A stretch of 64,000 nucleotides of DNA from Thiomonas delicata (lineage in GTDB: Bacteria; Pseudomonadota; Gammaproteobacteria; Burkholderiales; Burkholderiaceae_C). Numbering within the stretch: the first letter of the stretch is position 1; each line of letters begins with the position of its first letter. Under the pieces are notes generated by a model. The model saw only the letters and a program-made list of their open reading frames with translations, did not search any database and was not told where the DNA came from. Below, piece after piece: positions 46,065 to 55,203 of the stretch. Position numbers and translations under genes: made by a program. Location: assembly GCF_900088825.1 (NCBI RefSeq), contig NZ_LT592170.1:918852-982851 (forward strand). Direction: 5' to 3'.

Positions 46065-46979
46065 TCAGCCTTCGTTGCGCACCCCGGCGTGCACCTGGCC
46101 CGCCGGCACATGGCGTGAAGCGGACTGCACATGGCCGGTCTGGTCGTCGAAGAAAAAGTCGGGCTGGAATTCGCGCAGGAAAGGCCCTTTGTCCAGGCCG
46201 CCGAGGAACATGGCTTCGTCCACCGCGATGTTCCAGTTCATCAGCGTGCGGATGGCGCGTTCGTGGGCCGGGGCGCTGCGCGCGGTCACCAAGGCGGTGC
46301 GCAGGCGCATGCTCACGCTGCCCGAGCTTGCGGCCTGTTGCAGGCGGTGCAGCGCTTCGAGCAGGGGCTTGAAAGGGCCGGGCGGCAAAGGCTGCGCGGC
46401 CTTGCTCGCTTCATGCCGCTGAAAGGCGGGAAGGCCTTGGTCCTGGAACACGCGCTCGGCTTCGTCGGAAAACAGCACGGCATCGCCGTCGAAGGCGATG
46501 CGCACTTCGTCCGGATGCGCCTCGGAGGCGTGCGCCGATTCCGGATAGACCTGGGCCGAGGGGTAGCCCGCGGCGAGCGCCGCGCGCACGTCGTCGGGAT
46601 TGGCGGACAGGAACAGATGCGATTGCAGCGCGTGCAGGTAGTGGAATGGGGGGCGCCCGCGCGTGAACACGCCGCGCTCGATGGGCGTGGCGTGGTGCTG
46701 CGCCGAACGGAACACGCGCAGACCCGAGACGGGATCGTTGCGCGACAGCAGGACCACCTCGACGCGATCGCGCTCCGTATCGCTGGTGTTGAAGGCCAGC
46801 AGCTTGCGCACCAGCTGGAACGCGACACCGGGACGCGCGGGGGTTTCCAGCCGGTCGAGTTGCAGGCGCATGTAGGCGGCGTCGTTGGATTCCTCGAAGG
46901 CGCGGTTTTCCTCCTCGAAGTCGAACAGGGCGCGCGAGGAGATCGCGACCACGAGCTTGCCACGCAGATCGGCCGACAT
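46065..46979 (-). CDS. Cytosolic 5'-nucleotidase (NT5C1-like family)
   Basis: A 304-residue protein of the 5'-nucleotidase family related to eukaryotic NT5C1, which dephosphorylate (deoxy)nucleoside monophosphates. Recognisable stretches are KLVVAISSRALFDFEEEN, VVLLSRNDPVSGLRVF, IAFDGDAVLFSDEAERVF and DEAMFLGGLDKGPFL. Substrate preference is not readable. It lies four bp after... in map terms next to gspF, whose stop is at 46984, and might be read through from the gsp operon. Confidence 0.88.
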   Translation of the reverse strand: MSADLRGKLVVAISSRALFDFEEENRAFEESNDAAYMRLQLDRLETPARPGVAFQLVRKLLAFNTSDTERDRVEVVLLSRNDPVSGLRVFRSAQHHATPIERGVFTRGRPPFHYLHALQSHLFLSANPDDVRAALAAGYPSAQVYPESAHASEAHPDEVRIAFDGDAVLFSDEAERVFQDQGLPAFQRHEASKAAQPLPPGPFKPLLEALHRLQQAASSGSVSMRLRTALVTARSAPAHERAIRTLMNWNIAVDEAMFLGGLDKGPFLREFQPDFFFDDQTGHVQSASRHVPAGQVHAGVRNEG

Positions 46980-46983
46980 GGGC

Positions 46984-48198
46984 TTATTTCACCAGGTTGT
47001 TGAGTTGGATGATGGGCAGCATGACGGCCAGCACGATGATCAGCACCAGCACGCCCATGCCGAGAATCAGCAGGGGCTCGAGGATGGTCACCAGGGTGAA
47101 GGCGCGGCGCTGCACCTCCTGGGCGTGCTGGGTTGCGGCGCGCTCCAGCATCTGCGGCAGCGTGCCGGTCTGTTCGCCCAGGCGGATGAAGGTGATGAGC
47201 ACGGGAGGAAACCGCTTGTGCAGGCCGAGCGCGGCGGACAGCGTCGAGCCCTCGCGGACCAGGGCCAGGGCTTCCTGCGCATCGGCCTTCAGCACGGTGT
47301 TGGCGAGGGTGTCGATGGCGGCCTGCAGCGCGCGCAGGATCGGCACCCCGGCGGCGGTCAGGATGGCCAGGGTGGAGGCGAAGCGCGCCGTGTTCAGGCC
47401 GCGCACCAGCCGGCCCAGCAGCGGACTGCGCAGCAGCGCGCCGTCCAGCGCGGCGCGCGGGCCGGGCAGCTTGAGCGCCTGCCGCGTCAGCACGCCGCCC
47501 GTCACCAGCAGGCCGAGGATGGCAAAGCCCCAGTGGCGCAGGAAATCGCTGAACCCGATGAGCGCGATGGTCAGGATGGGCAGCTTCTGGTGCGCGCCCT
47601 GGAACACGCCGACCACTTGCGGCACGACATAGGTCAGCAACAGCACCACCACGGTGATGGCGACCAGCACGACGATGGCCGGGTAGGCCATGGCCTGGAT
47701 CAGCTTGCCGCGCAGCGCCTGGCTGTTTTCCAGGTAGTCCGCCAGGCTGGCGAGCACCGTGCCCAGGTTGCCGCTGTCCTCGCCGGCGGCGACCAGCGCG
47801 CAGTAGATGGGCGAGAACTCGCGCGGGTGCTGGCCGAGCGCCATGGCGAAGCTGTGGCCGCCGGCCACTTCGCTCTTGATGGCCGAGAGCATGTGGCCGA
47901 TCTCGGCGCGGTCCGCGTCGTCCGCCAGCGCGGCGAGCGCACGTTCCAGCGGCAGGCCCGAGACCAGCAAGCCGGCGATCTGGCGCGTGAGCAGGGCGAT
48001 CTGCTGCGCGTTGAGCAGCCGGCGCGTGAAGCGGCGCGCCTGGCCCGGCGCGTGTTCGGCGACGATGGCGTCGACCTCGAGCGGAATCAGGCCGCGCGCC
48101 CGCAGCATGCCGCGCGCGCCGCGGGCGCTGTCCGCCTCCAGCACGCCGCGGGTTTCGGCGGCGGTGGCATCGAGGGCGACGAAGCGGTAAGCCGGCAT
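46984..48198 (-). CDS. gspF: Type II secretion inner-membrane platform protein GspF
   Basis: A 404-residue polytopic protein that anchors the GspE ATPase and the pseudopilus. It has two homologous T2SSF domains, with QIALLTRQIAGLLVSGLPLERAL in the first and FASTLAILTAAGVPILRAL in the second. Three membrane segments lie at about 170-190, 215-235 and 375-400. The ATG at 48198 is used; the longer frame to 48456 is a shadow of gspE. Last gene of the gsp run. Confidence 0.97.
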   Translation of the reverse strand: MPAYRFVALDATAAETRGVLEADSARGARGMLRARGLIPLEVDAIVAEHAPGQARRFTRRLLNAQQIALLTRQIAGLLVSGLPLERALAALADDADRAEIGHMLSAIKSEVAGGHSFAMALGQHPREFSPIYCALVAAGEDSGNLGTVLASLADYLENSQALRGKLIQAMAYPAIVVLVAITVVVLLLTYVVPQVVGVFQGAHQKLPILTIALIGFSDFLRHWGFAILGLLVTGGVLTRQALKLPGPRAALDGALLRSPLLGRLVRGLNTARFASTLAILTAAGVPILRALQAAIDTLANTVLKADAQEALALVREGSTLSAALGLHKRFPPVLITFIRLGEQTGTLPQMLERAATQHAQEVQRRAFTLVTILEPLLILGMGVLVLIIVLAVMLPIIQLNNLVK

Positions 48199-48239
48199 GG
48201 CTGGGTTGGACGGAGGTCTGGGCGGTCGGCCGCGGCGGC

Positions 48240-49670
48240 TCAGTCGCGCGTCACGCGCATCAGCTCGGCCAGCGAGGTCTCGCCGCAGCGCACCCAGCGC
48301 ATGCCGTCGTCGCGCATGCCGCGCATGCCGGCAAGGCCGGCCAGGCGGCGCAGTTCGGCCTCGCTGGCGCGCTCGTGCACGGCGGCGCGAATGGCGTCGT
48401 CGGCCGTGAGCAGCTCGAACACGCCGGTGCGGCCGGCATAGCCCGTGTGGTTGCACGCCGTGCAGCCCACCGCTTCATAGCCCTCGCTGTCGACAGCCGG
48501 CTTCTTGCACGCGGGGCAGAGCCTGCGCACCAGGCGCTGCGCCAGCGCGCCCAGTAGCGAAGAGGCCAGCAGGAAGGGCTCCACGCCCATGTCGATGAGC
48601 CGGGTGACGGCCGAGGGCGAGTCGTTGGTGTGCAGGGTGGCCAGCACGAGGTGACCGGTGAGCGAGGCCTGGATGGCAATCTGTGCGGTTTCGAAATCAC
48701 GGATTTCGCCGATCATCACCACGTCCGGGTCCTGCCGCAGGATGGCGCGCAGGGCGCGCGCGAACGTGAGGTCGATGCGCGGGTTCACCTGGGTCTGGCC
48801 GATGCCCGGCAGGTCGTATTCGATCGGGTCTTCCACCGTCATGATGTTGGTGGTGCTGGCGTCCAGCCGCGCCAGGGTCGAGTACAGGGTGGTGGTTTTT
48901 CCGCTGCCGGTGGGGCCGGTGACGAGCACCAGGCCGTGCGGGTGGTGCGCGAGCGCGTCGAACTTCACCAGCATGTCGGGGGCCATGCCCACCGCGCGCA
49001 GGTCGAGCCGCGCGGCGGACTTGTCGAGCAGGCGCAGCACGGCGCGTTCGCCGTGTGCGCAGGGCAGGGTGGAGACGCGCACGTCGAGCGCCCGCCCGCC
49101 GATGCGCAAGGAAATGCGCCCGTCCTGCGGCAGGCGCTTTTCGGCGATGTCCAACTGGGCGAGGATTTTCACGCGCGAGATGAGCGCGCCGTGCAGAGCC
49201 TTGTTGGGCCGCACCACGTCGCGCAGCGTGCCGTCCACCCGAAAGCGCACCACCGAGGACTGTTCGTAGGGCTCGACGTGGATGTCGCTGGCCCCGTCGC
49301 GCGAAGCCTGGGTGAACAGCACGTTGAGCATGCGGATGATGGGCGCGTCGTCGGCCGCCTCCAGCAGGTCTTCCACCGCCGGCAGGTCCTGCATCAGGCG
49401 CGAGAGATCGACGTCGCCCTCGACCTCGCTCACCACCTCGGCGGCGCTGCCGTCGCGTGCCGCGTAGGCGGCGCCGATGCGCTCCTGCAACTCGGCGGCA
49501 GCCACGCGCTGCACCGTCTGCACGGCATGCGCGCGCTGCACCTCGGCCAGTCCGGCGGCGCGCGTGGTCTCGCAGACCCAGAGCTTGAGCGCCGGCCCGT
49601 CCTGCTCGGCGAGCAGGGACTGGTCGCGGCAGAAGGCATAGGGCAGGGGATAGCGGGCCGACATCGTCAA
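48240..49670 (-). CDS. gspE: Type II secretion ATPase GspE
   Basis: The cytoplasmic motor that drives pseudopilus assembly, 476 residues. Motifs are GPTGSGKTT (Walker A), TVEDPIEYDLPGIGQ (Asp box), DPDVVMIGEIRD (Walker B), GHLVLATLHTND (His box) and the two CxxC pairs of the zinc domain (CPACKKP and CTACNHT). The N-terminal domain is short. An alternative start is two codons in (49664). It follows gspD by seven bp. Confidence 0.97.
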   Translation of the reverse strand: MTMSARYPLPYAFCRDQSLLAEQDGPALKLWVCETTRAAGLAEVQRAHAVQTVQRVAAAELQERIGAAYAARDGSAAEVVSEVEGDVDLSRLMQDLPAVEDLLEAADDAPIIRMLNVLFTQASRDGASDIHVEPYEQSSVVRFRVDGTLRDVVRPNKALHGALISRVKILAQLDIAEKRLPQDGRISLRIGGRALDVRVSTLPCAHGERAVLRLLDKSAARLDLRAVGMAPDMLVKFDALAHHPHGLVLVTGPTGSGKTTTLYSTLARLDASTTNIMTVEDPIEYDLPGIGQTQVNPRIDLTFARALRAILRQDPDVVMIGEIRDFETAQIAIQASLTGHLVLATLHTNDSPSAVTRLIDMGVEPFLLASSLLGALAQRLVRRLCPACKKPAVDSEGYEAVGCTACNHTGYAGRTGVFELLTADDAIRAAVHERASEAELRRLAGLAGMRGMRDDGMRWVRCGETSLAELMRVTRD

Positions 49671-49677
49671 GAACCTT

Positions 49678-52344
49678 TCAGTTCGGCTGCCGTGACGGCT
49701 TGGGCGGCGAGGCCTGGGGGCGCCCTACCCGGACCAGCAGGCGCTTGCCCTGGACTTCGGTCGTGTAGGGGGCGGCCTGGCGCAGGTTGAGCACCACGCG
49801 CGTGCGGCCCTGGGCCTCCATCACGCTGGCCGAGCGCAGGTCGCCCTGCTCGAAACTCACGGCGTTGCGCCCGAGGCCGGAGGCGGCGCCGGGGAAGTCC
49901 AGGACGATTGCGGCCGGCTGCTCGACGGTGAAACTCGCCGGCGGCGCCGACAGGGGGCGGGAGAAATCGAGCTGGACCACCGTTTCGGCATCCTGTTTGC
50001 TGGCCTGGATGCCTTGCAGCACATTGTCGTTGGCTTGCGCCAAGGGCGGCTCGAGGCCTGCCACCGGAGCTGCCGGCCCGGGCGCCGCGCTGGATGGCGG
50101 CGTGATTTCGGGCAGGATGGGGCCCGGCAGATTGGGCATGCCGAACTGGCTGGGAAGCTGGCTGCCGCTCTGCAGGCCTTGCATATGGTCGTACTGGGTC
50201 TGGCTGATATTGCTGCCCTCCCCCTCGGTGCGCACGATGATGGGCCGCAGGAACACCATCAGATCGGTCTTCTGCGCCTGGCGCGAATTGGAGCGGAACA
50301 GCGCGCCCAGGCCGGGGATGTCGCCCAGGCCGGGGATCTTGCTGTCGTTGCTGCTCACGCTGTCCTGCATCAGCCCGCCCAGCACGATGGTCTGGCCGTT
50401 GTTGACCAGCACGGCGGTCTGGATCGAGCGCTTGTTGGTGATGATGCCGGCGGCGTTGGTGGTGTTGGCGATGCTCGACACCTCCTGGTAGACGTCCATC
50501 TTGATGGTGTTGCCGGCGGTGATCTGCGGCCGAACCTTCAGCGTCAGGCCCACGTCCTTGCGCTCGATGGTCTGGAACGGCGTGACCGTGGCGGTCGATC
50601 CGGTCTGCGCGTATTGGCCGGTGACGAAGGGCACGTTCTGGCCGACGACGATCTTGGCATCCTCGTTGTCCAGGGTCATCAGGTTGGGGGCGGACAGGAT
50701 GTTGGCGCCGTCCTGGGTCTGCAGGAAATTCGCCAGCAGTCCCAGCGTGGCGAGCCCCGCGACGTTGTGCAGGATGCCGATGTTGAGTCCGTTGGGCAGG
50801 GTGATCGCGCCGCTGGCCAGGGCCTGGCCGCCCGCCGCTCCACTGGCGATGGCGGTCTGGAGGTTGATGATGTTGCTGCCGCCGGTGCCGAAATTGCTGC
50901 CGCCGACGATGGCGTTGTTGTTGCCGCTGCTGCCCGCGATGGCCTGCCACTGGATACCGAGCTGGGCCGCCTTGTTGGCGTCGACCTCGGCGATCAGGGC
51001 TTCCACATAAACCTGGGCGCGGCGCACGTCGAGTTTCTGGATCACCCCGCGCAGCTGCTGGTAGACCGGCTGCGGCGCGTTGACGATCAGGGCGTTGAGC
51101 GCGGTGTCGGCATAGACCGAGCCGCCCTGCGGCAGGGGCACGGTCTCGCTGCCGCCCTGCTGGCCGAAATCGGGCGTCTGGCCCAGCCCGGGACTGGTGG
51201 CGCTGGCCGCGCCCATTCCGGATTGAGGGCTATTGGTGCCCCCGCCCTGCTGGGTCGTGGGTTGCGGCGCGCCGCTCCTCGGGCTGCTGCCGGGGGACGT
51301 GGACGCCATGCCGCTGTTGGCGAGCACGCCGCGCAGGGTGCGCGCGAGGTCGGCGGCGTTGGCGTTGTGCAGATAGACCACGTGGATGTTGTCCGCGTCG
51401 TCCTGGCGGTCGAGCTTGGCGATCATCTGCTCGATCTGCACCAGCTGCGCGCCGTTGGCGGCGCGGATGATGAGCGCGTTGCTGCTGCTGTCTGGCAGCA
51501 CGACCGCGCGCATGCCGTTGGCGCCGACGGCCGCGGTCTGTGTGCCGGGCGCCGCGCCCGGTGTCGCGCCCGCCTGCATGTCGATGAGTTTTTGCAGCGT
51601 GGGCGCGAGCTCGGAAGCCACCGCGTATTTCAGCGGCACCACGTCCACCTCGCTGCCGGTGGGCACGTCCAGCCCCGCGATGATGCGCGCGATGCGCTTG
51701 AGGTTGTCGGCGTAGTCGGTGATGATCAGCGCATTGCTGCCCGGGTCGACGTTGATGGTGTTGTTGGGCGAGATCAGCGGCCGCAGCACCGGCAGCAGGT
51801 TGCTGGCCGCCTGGTTGCGCAGTTGGAAAATTTGCGTGACCACCTGGTCGCCCCGGCCCGGAATGGCCCCGATCCGGTTGCCGACGCCAACCGGCGTGGT
51901 CTGCAGCCGCGCGTCGGCTTCGGGCACCACCTTGAACACGCCGTCGTGTTCGACCACCGCATAGCCCGCCAGGCGCAGCTGCGTGAGCAGCGCCTGGTAC
52001 ACCTGCTGCGGCGGCACGGGTTTTTGGAATTGCAGTGAAATCTGGCCCTTGACGCGCGGGTCGACGATGAAGTTGCGCCCGGTGGCGGCGGCGACCGCCT
52101 GCACCGCGCTGGCGATCTCGGCGTTGACCAGATTGATGGTCATCGGCGTGTTCGGTCCGGGATGCGCCGCCGAATGGCTCGGCGCCGCCCAGGCCGGCGG
52201 CGGCACCAGGCCGGCCAGCGCCAGCGCCAGCAACAGCGCGCCGGGCGCCCGCGCCAGCAGGACCGAGCGTGTGCCCGTCTTTCCCCGCGCCGCAGGCTGG
52301 AGCCCTGGTGACGGGTGTCGAAGTCTGGCGTGCTGCTCGCTCAT
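49678..52344 (-). CDS. gspD: Type II secretion secretin GspD with C-terminal AMIN-like domain
   Basis: Forms the outer-membrane gate. The 888 residues have a signal peptide (to about AWAA, 54), the N0 domain (about 68-145), N1-N3 modules (about 155-500) with a Gly/Ser/Gln-rich insert near 355-410, and the secretin core (about 500-715) with ILSAPNLMTLDNEDAKIVVGQ and GLGDIPGLGALF. After a Pro-rich linker, residues about 785-875 look like an AMIN domain (VVQLDFSRPL, IVLDFPG, RTRVVLNLRQ, LLVRVG). This usually sits at the N-terminus of PilQ and amidases and binds cell wall. The start ATG at 52344 is chosen by the signal peptide. Confidence 0.95.
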   Translation of the reverse strand: MSEQHARLRHPSPGLQPAARGKTGTRSVLLARAPGALLLALALAGLVPPPAWAAPSHSAAHPGPNTPMTINLVNAEIASAVQAVAAATGRNFIVDPRVKGQISLQFQKPVPPQQVYQALLTQLRLAGYAVVEHDGVFKVVPEADARLQTTPVGVGNRIGAIPGRGDQVVTQIFQLRNQAASNLLPVLRPLISPNNTINVDPGSNALIITDYADNLKRIARIIAGLDVPTGSEVDVVPLKYAVASELAPTLQKLIDMQAGATPGAAPGTQTAAVGANGMRAVVLPDSSSNALIIRAANGAQLVQIEQMIAKLDRQDDADNIHVVYLHNANAADLARTLRGVLANSGMASTSPGSSPRSGAPQPTTQQGGGTNSPQSGMGAASATSPGLGQTPDFGQQGGSETVPLPQGGSVYADTALNALIVNAPQPVYQQLRGVIQKLDVRRAQVYVEALIAEVDANKAAQLGIQWQAIAGSSGNNNAIVGGSNFGTGGSNIINLQTAIASGAAGGQALASGAITLPNGLNIGILHNVAGLATLGLLANFLQTQDGANILSAPNLMTLDNEDAKIVVGQNVPFVTGQYAQTGSTATVTPFQTIERKDVGLTLKVRPQITAGNTIKMDVYQEVSSIANTTNAAGIITNKRSIQTAVLVNNGQTIVLGGLMQDSVSSNDSKIPGLGDIPGLGALFRSNSRQAQKTDLMVFLRPIIVRTEGEGSNISQTQYDHMQGLQSGSQLPSQFGMPNLPGPILPEITPPSSAAPGPAAPVAGLEPPLAQANDNVLQGIQASKQDAETVVQLDFSRPLSAPPASFTVEQPAAIVLDFPGAASGLGRNAVSFEQGDLRSASVMEAQGRTRVVLNLRQAAPYTTEVQGKRLLVRVGRPQASPPKPSRQPN

Positions 52345-52486
52345 GGTCGGTCGTCTCAAGAATGCGTTGTTGCCGTCGTGACGGTTTCGGTCCAGCGTCC
52401 TTCGGCCCATCGAGGAAACGCTAGGCCGCTCCCACGTTTTTTTGACCCCCGCAGGTGCGGGGCGGCGCGCCGCCCACGGGGTGCGC

Positions 52487-53305
52487 TCACAGGCCGATGC
52501 GCACCTTGTCGCCCTCGCGTTGCCCCAGCAGACTGAGCAGATTGGCCAAGGCCTCTTCCTGCCCCGCGGCGGCCTGTGCCGTCCCGGCGAACTGCAGCTG
52601 CTGGCCATTCCATACGCCCTTGCCTGCCAGAATCAGGGGTCCCGAAAGCGTGGAGAGTTGCATGTCCGCCTTTGCGCCGTCTCCATGCACCCGCAGGAGG
52701 TAGCTGCCGAGGGGCGCCACCGTGCTCAGGCGCGAGCTCATGTCGCTGGCCTTCACCTGAACCGCGCCCATCAAGCGCAACCTGCCGGCGGCTGATTCTA
52801 GGCTGGCATTGTGAAAGGCCAGCGCGATGCCGCCGCGCAGCGCCAGCGTGTTCCACGGCGTGCCCAGGCCTTCGAGCAAGGCGGCGGGGACAAGCGCTTG
52901 CCAGTCGGGTGGCTGGACCTGCCACAGGGTCCAGCCACCGATGTGCGCCTGGACGGCCAGTTGCAGCGGCGTTTCGGCCAGGCCGGGCCAGCGCAGGCCG
53001 AGTCGGATCCGCCCGTGCCAGAGGTCCGTCAATCCGATGCGCCAATGCAGAACGCCCGGCGCCAGCGTCGCGCCGCGGCTTTGCGGCCCGCCCGCCAGCA
53101 CCACCCGCGCCGAGCCATCGCGCCAGGTGCCCTGGGTCTGCGCCAGCAACACGCGCTGCTGACTGGCGGCGGCCACCGCCGCGCCCAGCCAGCTTGCCGG
53201 CGCTTCGGCGACGATGACCCAGAGCAGACCCAGCAAGCCGGCCAGCCAGAACGGCCAGCGTGCGCTGGCACCCGAAGGCTGGCGTGGAGGACGTCGGCGG
53301 GCCAT
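52487..53305 (-). CDS. gspN: Type II secretion protein GspN
   Basis: A 272-residue inner-membrane protein with one N-terminal span (about 17-37) and a periplasmic beta-rich domain. Family-type phrases are ASWLGAAVAAASQQRVLLAQTQGT and the closing LLGQREGDKVRIGL. GspN is an accessory component found in only some type II systems; its role is not settled. Between gspM and gspD in the operon. Confidence 0.85.
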   Translation of the reverse strand: MARRRPPRQPSGASARWPFWLAGLLGLLWVIVAEAPASWLGAAVAAASQQRVLLAQTQGTWRDGSARVVLAGGPQSRGATLAPGVLHWRIGLTDLWHGRIRLGLRWPGLAETPLQLAVQAHIGGWTLWQVQPPDWQALVPAALLEGLGTPWNTLALRGGIALAFHNASLESAAGRLRLMGAVQVKASDMSSRLSTVAPLGSYLLRVHGDGAKADMQLSTLSGPLILAGKGVWNGQQLQFAGTAQAAAGQEEALANLLSLLGQREGDKVRIGL

Positions 53306-53377
53306 GACGTTGCGAAGGGGAGCGCGGGGATTGGCTGCGGGCTTGCGCGGTGGGGCGAGATGTCTTTCGCACCGGCG

Positions 53378-53905
53378 TCAAGGGTTGCGCGAGCCTTGCT
53401 GCTGCGAAATCTGGATGCGCCCGGCCAACAATCCGTCGGCCCCGCGCGCAAGCTCGGCCCGGGTGACCGCGGCGCCCCAGTCGCGTCGCGCGGCTTGCGC
53501 CAGCTCCAGCAGGGCTTGCGGCTTGAGGTGGAGGACGTCCAGCGTGACGCTGCCCGGCAGGGCGGTGATCTGGGCCTGGGCGCCGTGCTCGCGCAGCCAA
53601 TCGTCCAGGGTGCTGCGCAAGTCTCCGGATTGTCCCGTGACCGCCGGCGCGGCGGCCAGGGCGGACAGTTCCTGGGCCTGGGCCTGGGCCGTGCGCAGGG
53701 TGGATTGCAGTTGCGCGATGTCGGCCGGCGCCGTGCGCAGCGTGTGCAGCGCCGGGCGCAGCAGCGCCAGCCACACGACGGCGGCGCCCACCACGGCGGC
53801 GGCCACGCTGACCAGGCGTCGCTCGCGCGTCGACATCCCTGCCCAGCGCGCCTGCAGGGCCGCCAGGACGCCGGGGAGCTTGCGGGAGCTTGCGACCCTG
53901 GCCAT
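53378..53905 (-). CDS. gspM: Type II secretion protein GspM
   Basis: A 175-residue bitopic protein of the inner-membrane platform: a short cytoplasmic tail with WAGMSTRERRLVSV, one membrane span (about 32-52), a periplasmic coiled coil and a small ferredoxin-like domain. It stabilises GspL. The start overlaps the gspL stop by one base. Confidence 0.9.
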   Translation of the reverse strand: MARVASSRKLPGVLAALQARWAGMSTRERRLVSVAAAVVGAAVVWLALLRPALHTLRTAPADIAQLQSTLRTAQAQAQELSALAAAPAVTGQSGDLRSTLDDWLREHGAQAQITALPGSVTLDVLHLKPQALLELAQAARRDWGAAVTRAELARGADGLLAGRIQISQQQGSRNP

Positions 53906-55083
53906 CAGCTGGGTGTGCGGACGGTGAACTGGCCGCTTTCGGCGCTGCAGGACAGGCCGAGGAGGGCGCAGCGGGTGAGCGCCGGTTGCATCTGGGCCGT
54001 TCCGAGCCCGAGTTGGAGCTTGCCGGGGCTGTAGTCCAGCTTGGCGATGGCCGTGTTCGCGGGCAGCACCCGCGCGGCGGAGCCCATCAGAACTTCCAGA
54101 CTGGTGCTGGTGGGTTTGCCGGCGCGGGCACGCGCAGTGTCCAGCGCGCGCTGCATTTGCAGCCGCGCGTCAAGCACCGCGGGGGCTCCCGGCAGGGCGT
54201 TGCTCACGACGGTTTGAACCTGGGTTTGTAGCTGGCTGCGGTCGTTGCGCAGCTTCATGGCGTCGAGGTTGATGCCGACGATCTGGATCACCGCCAGCAC
54301 GCCGCCGAGCATCGCGGCGCGGCGCCAGGCGGGGGTCTTGAATTGCTTGGCCAGCCCGGCCATGCCGCGTTGCATGGCGGCTTGCGGCGCCAGATCGAAC
54401 TGACGCAGGTTCCAGGGCGACTGCGCGGCGCGCGCCAGCATCTGGGGCGCGGTGGCGGGCACGATGTCGGCGGTGGCGCCAAACCAGCCGGTGGCGAGAT
54501 CCAGCAGGGCCGGCTCCACCAGCACGCGCGTGAGGCGGGCGGTGAGCAGGTCGGGGGCTTGCGCCCCGGGCTGCGTGGCGCTGGGCAGATGCAGCCACGC
54601 AGCCTCGCCCTCGGCGTCACGCCACAAAAGGCGCAGGCCATCGGCCATGGCTTGGAGCCAGGCTTCGCCCGGGGCGAGGAGTACGGGTTCCGGAACCAAG
54701 GCCGCCAGGTCGCGTCCGGCTTGGGTCAGGGTCTGCAAGGCAGCGGCGATGGCAGCACGCTCGCAGGCGCATGCCATGCGCACGCTGCCGTCGGCCTCGC
54801 GCGGGCCCGCCGCCAGGTGCTGGGCCGCGGGGTCGGTCAGCAGGCGGTCTTCCAGCGTGCCTGCCAGCGCGGCCTGCAGGCGCGCGCCGGGCATGGCGGG
54901 CAGGTTCACCCCCAGCAGGGTGAGTTGCTCGGCGGGCCAGACGCCGACCACGCGCTGGGCGCGCGGCAGCAGTGCCGGCTGGCTCTGCCCCGTTTCGGCA
55001 ACGGCCCCGGTCGGGCCCAGCAAGGCATAGTCCAGCGCGGCTTGCTTGCTGCCGGGAGCGAGACGGACGACGAGCGTGTTCAC
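53905..55083 (-). CDS. gspL: Type II secretion protein GspL
   Basis: A 392-residue protein that links GspE to the platform. It has an actin-like cytoplasmic domain (about 1-240), a single membrane span (about 260-280) and a periplasmic ferredoxin-like domain (about 300-392). Sequence identity in this family is low; order in the operon and domain layout support the call. Confidence 0.9.
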   Translation of the reverse strand: MNTLVVRLAPGSKQAALDYALLGPTGAVAETGQSQPALLPRAQRVVGVWPAEQLTLLGVNLPAMPGARLQAALAGTLEDRLLTDPAAQHLAAGPREADGSVRMACACERAAIAAALQTLTQAGRDLAALVPEPVLLAPGEAWLQAMADGLRLLWRDAEGEAAWLHLPSATQPGAQAPDLLTARLTRVLVEPALLDLATGWFGATADIVPATAPQMLARAAQSPWNLRQFDLAPQAAMQRGMAGLAKQFKTPAWRRAAMLGGVLAVIQIVGINLDAMKLRNDRSQLQTQVQTVVSNALPGAPAVLDARLQMQRALDTARARAGKPTSTSLEVLMGSAARVLPANTAIAKLDYSPGKLQLGLGTAQMQPALTRCALLGLSCSAESGQFTVRTPS

Positions 55084-55203
55084 GTGAGCACTCCCGCGCC
55101 GCGCGCGGCCCCGCCGGGCGGGGTTTCGCCCATCTTCGGGCGGCCGTGCGATGGTCTCATGCGCGAGGATTGTAAGGATGGGTTTGTGACATCCGCGCGG
55201 TCG

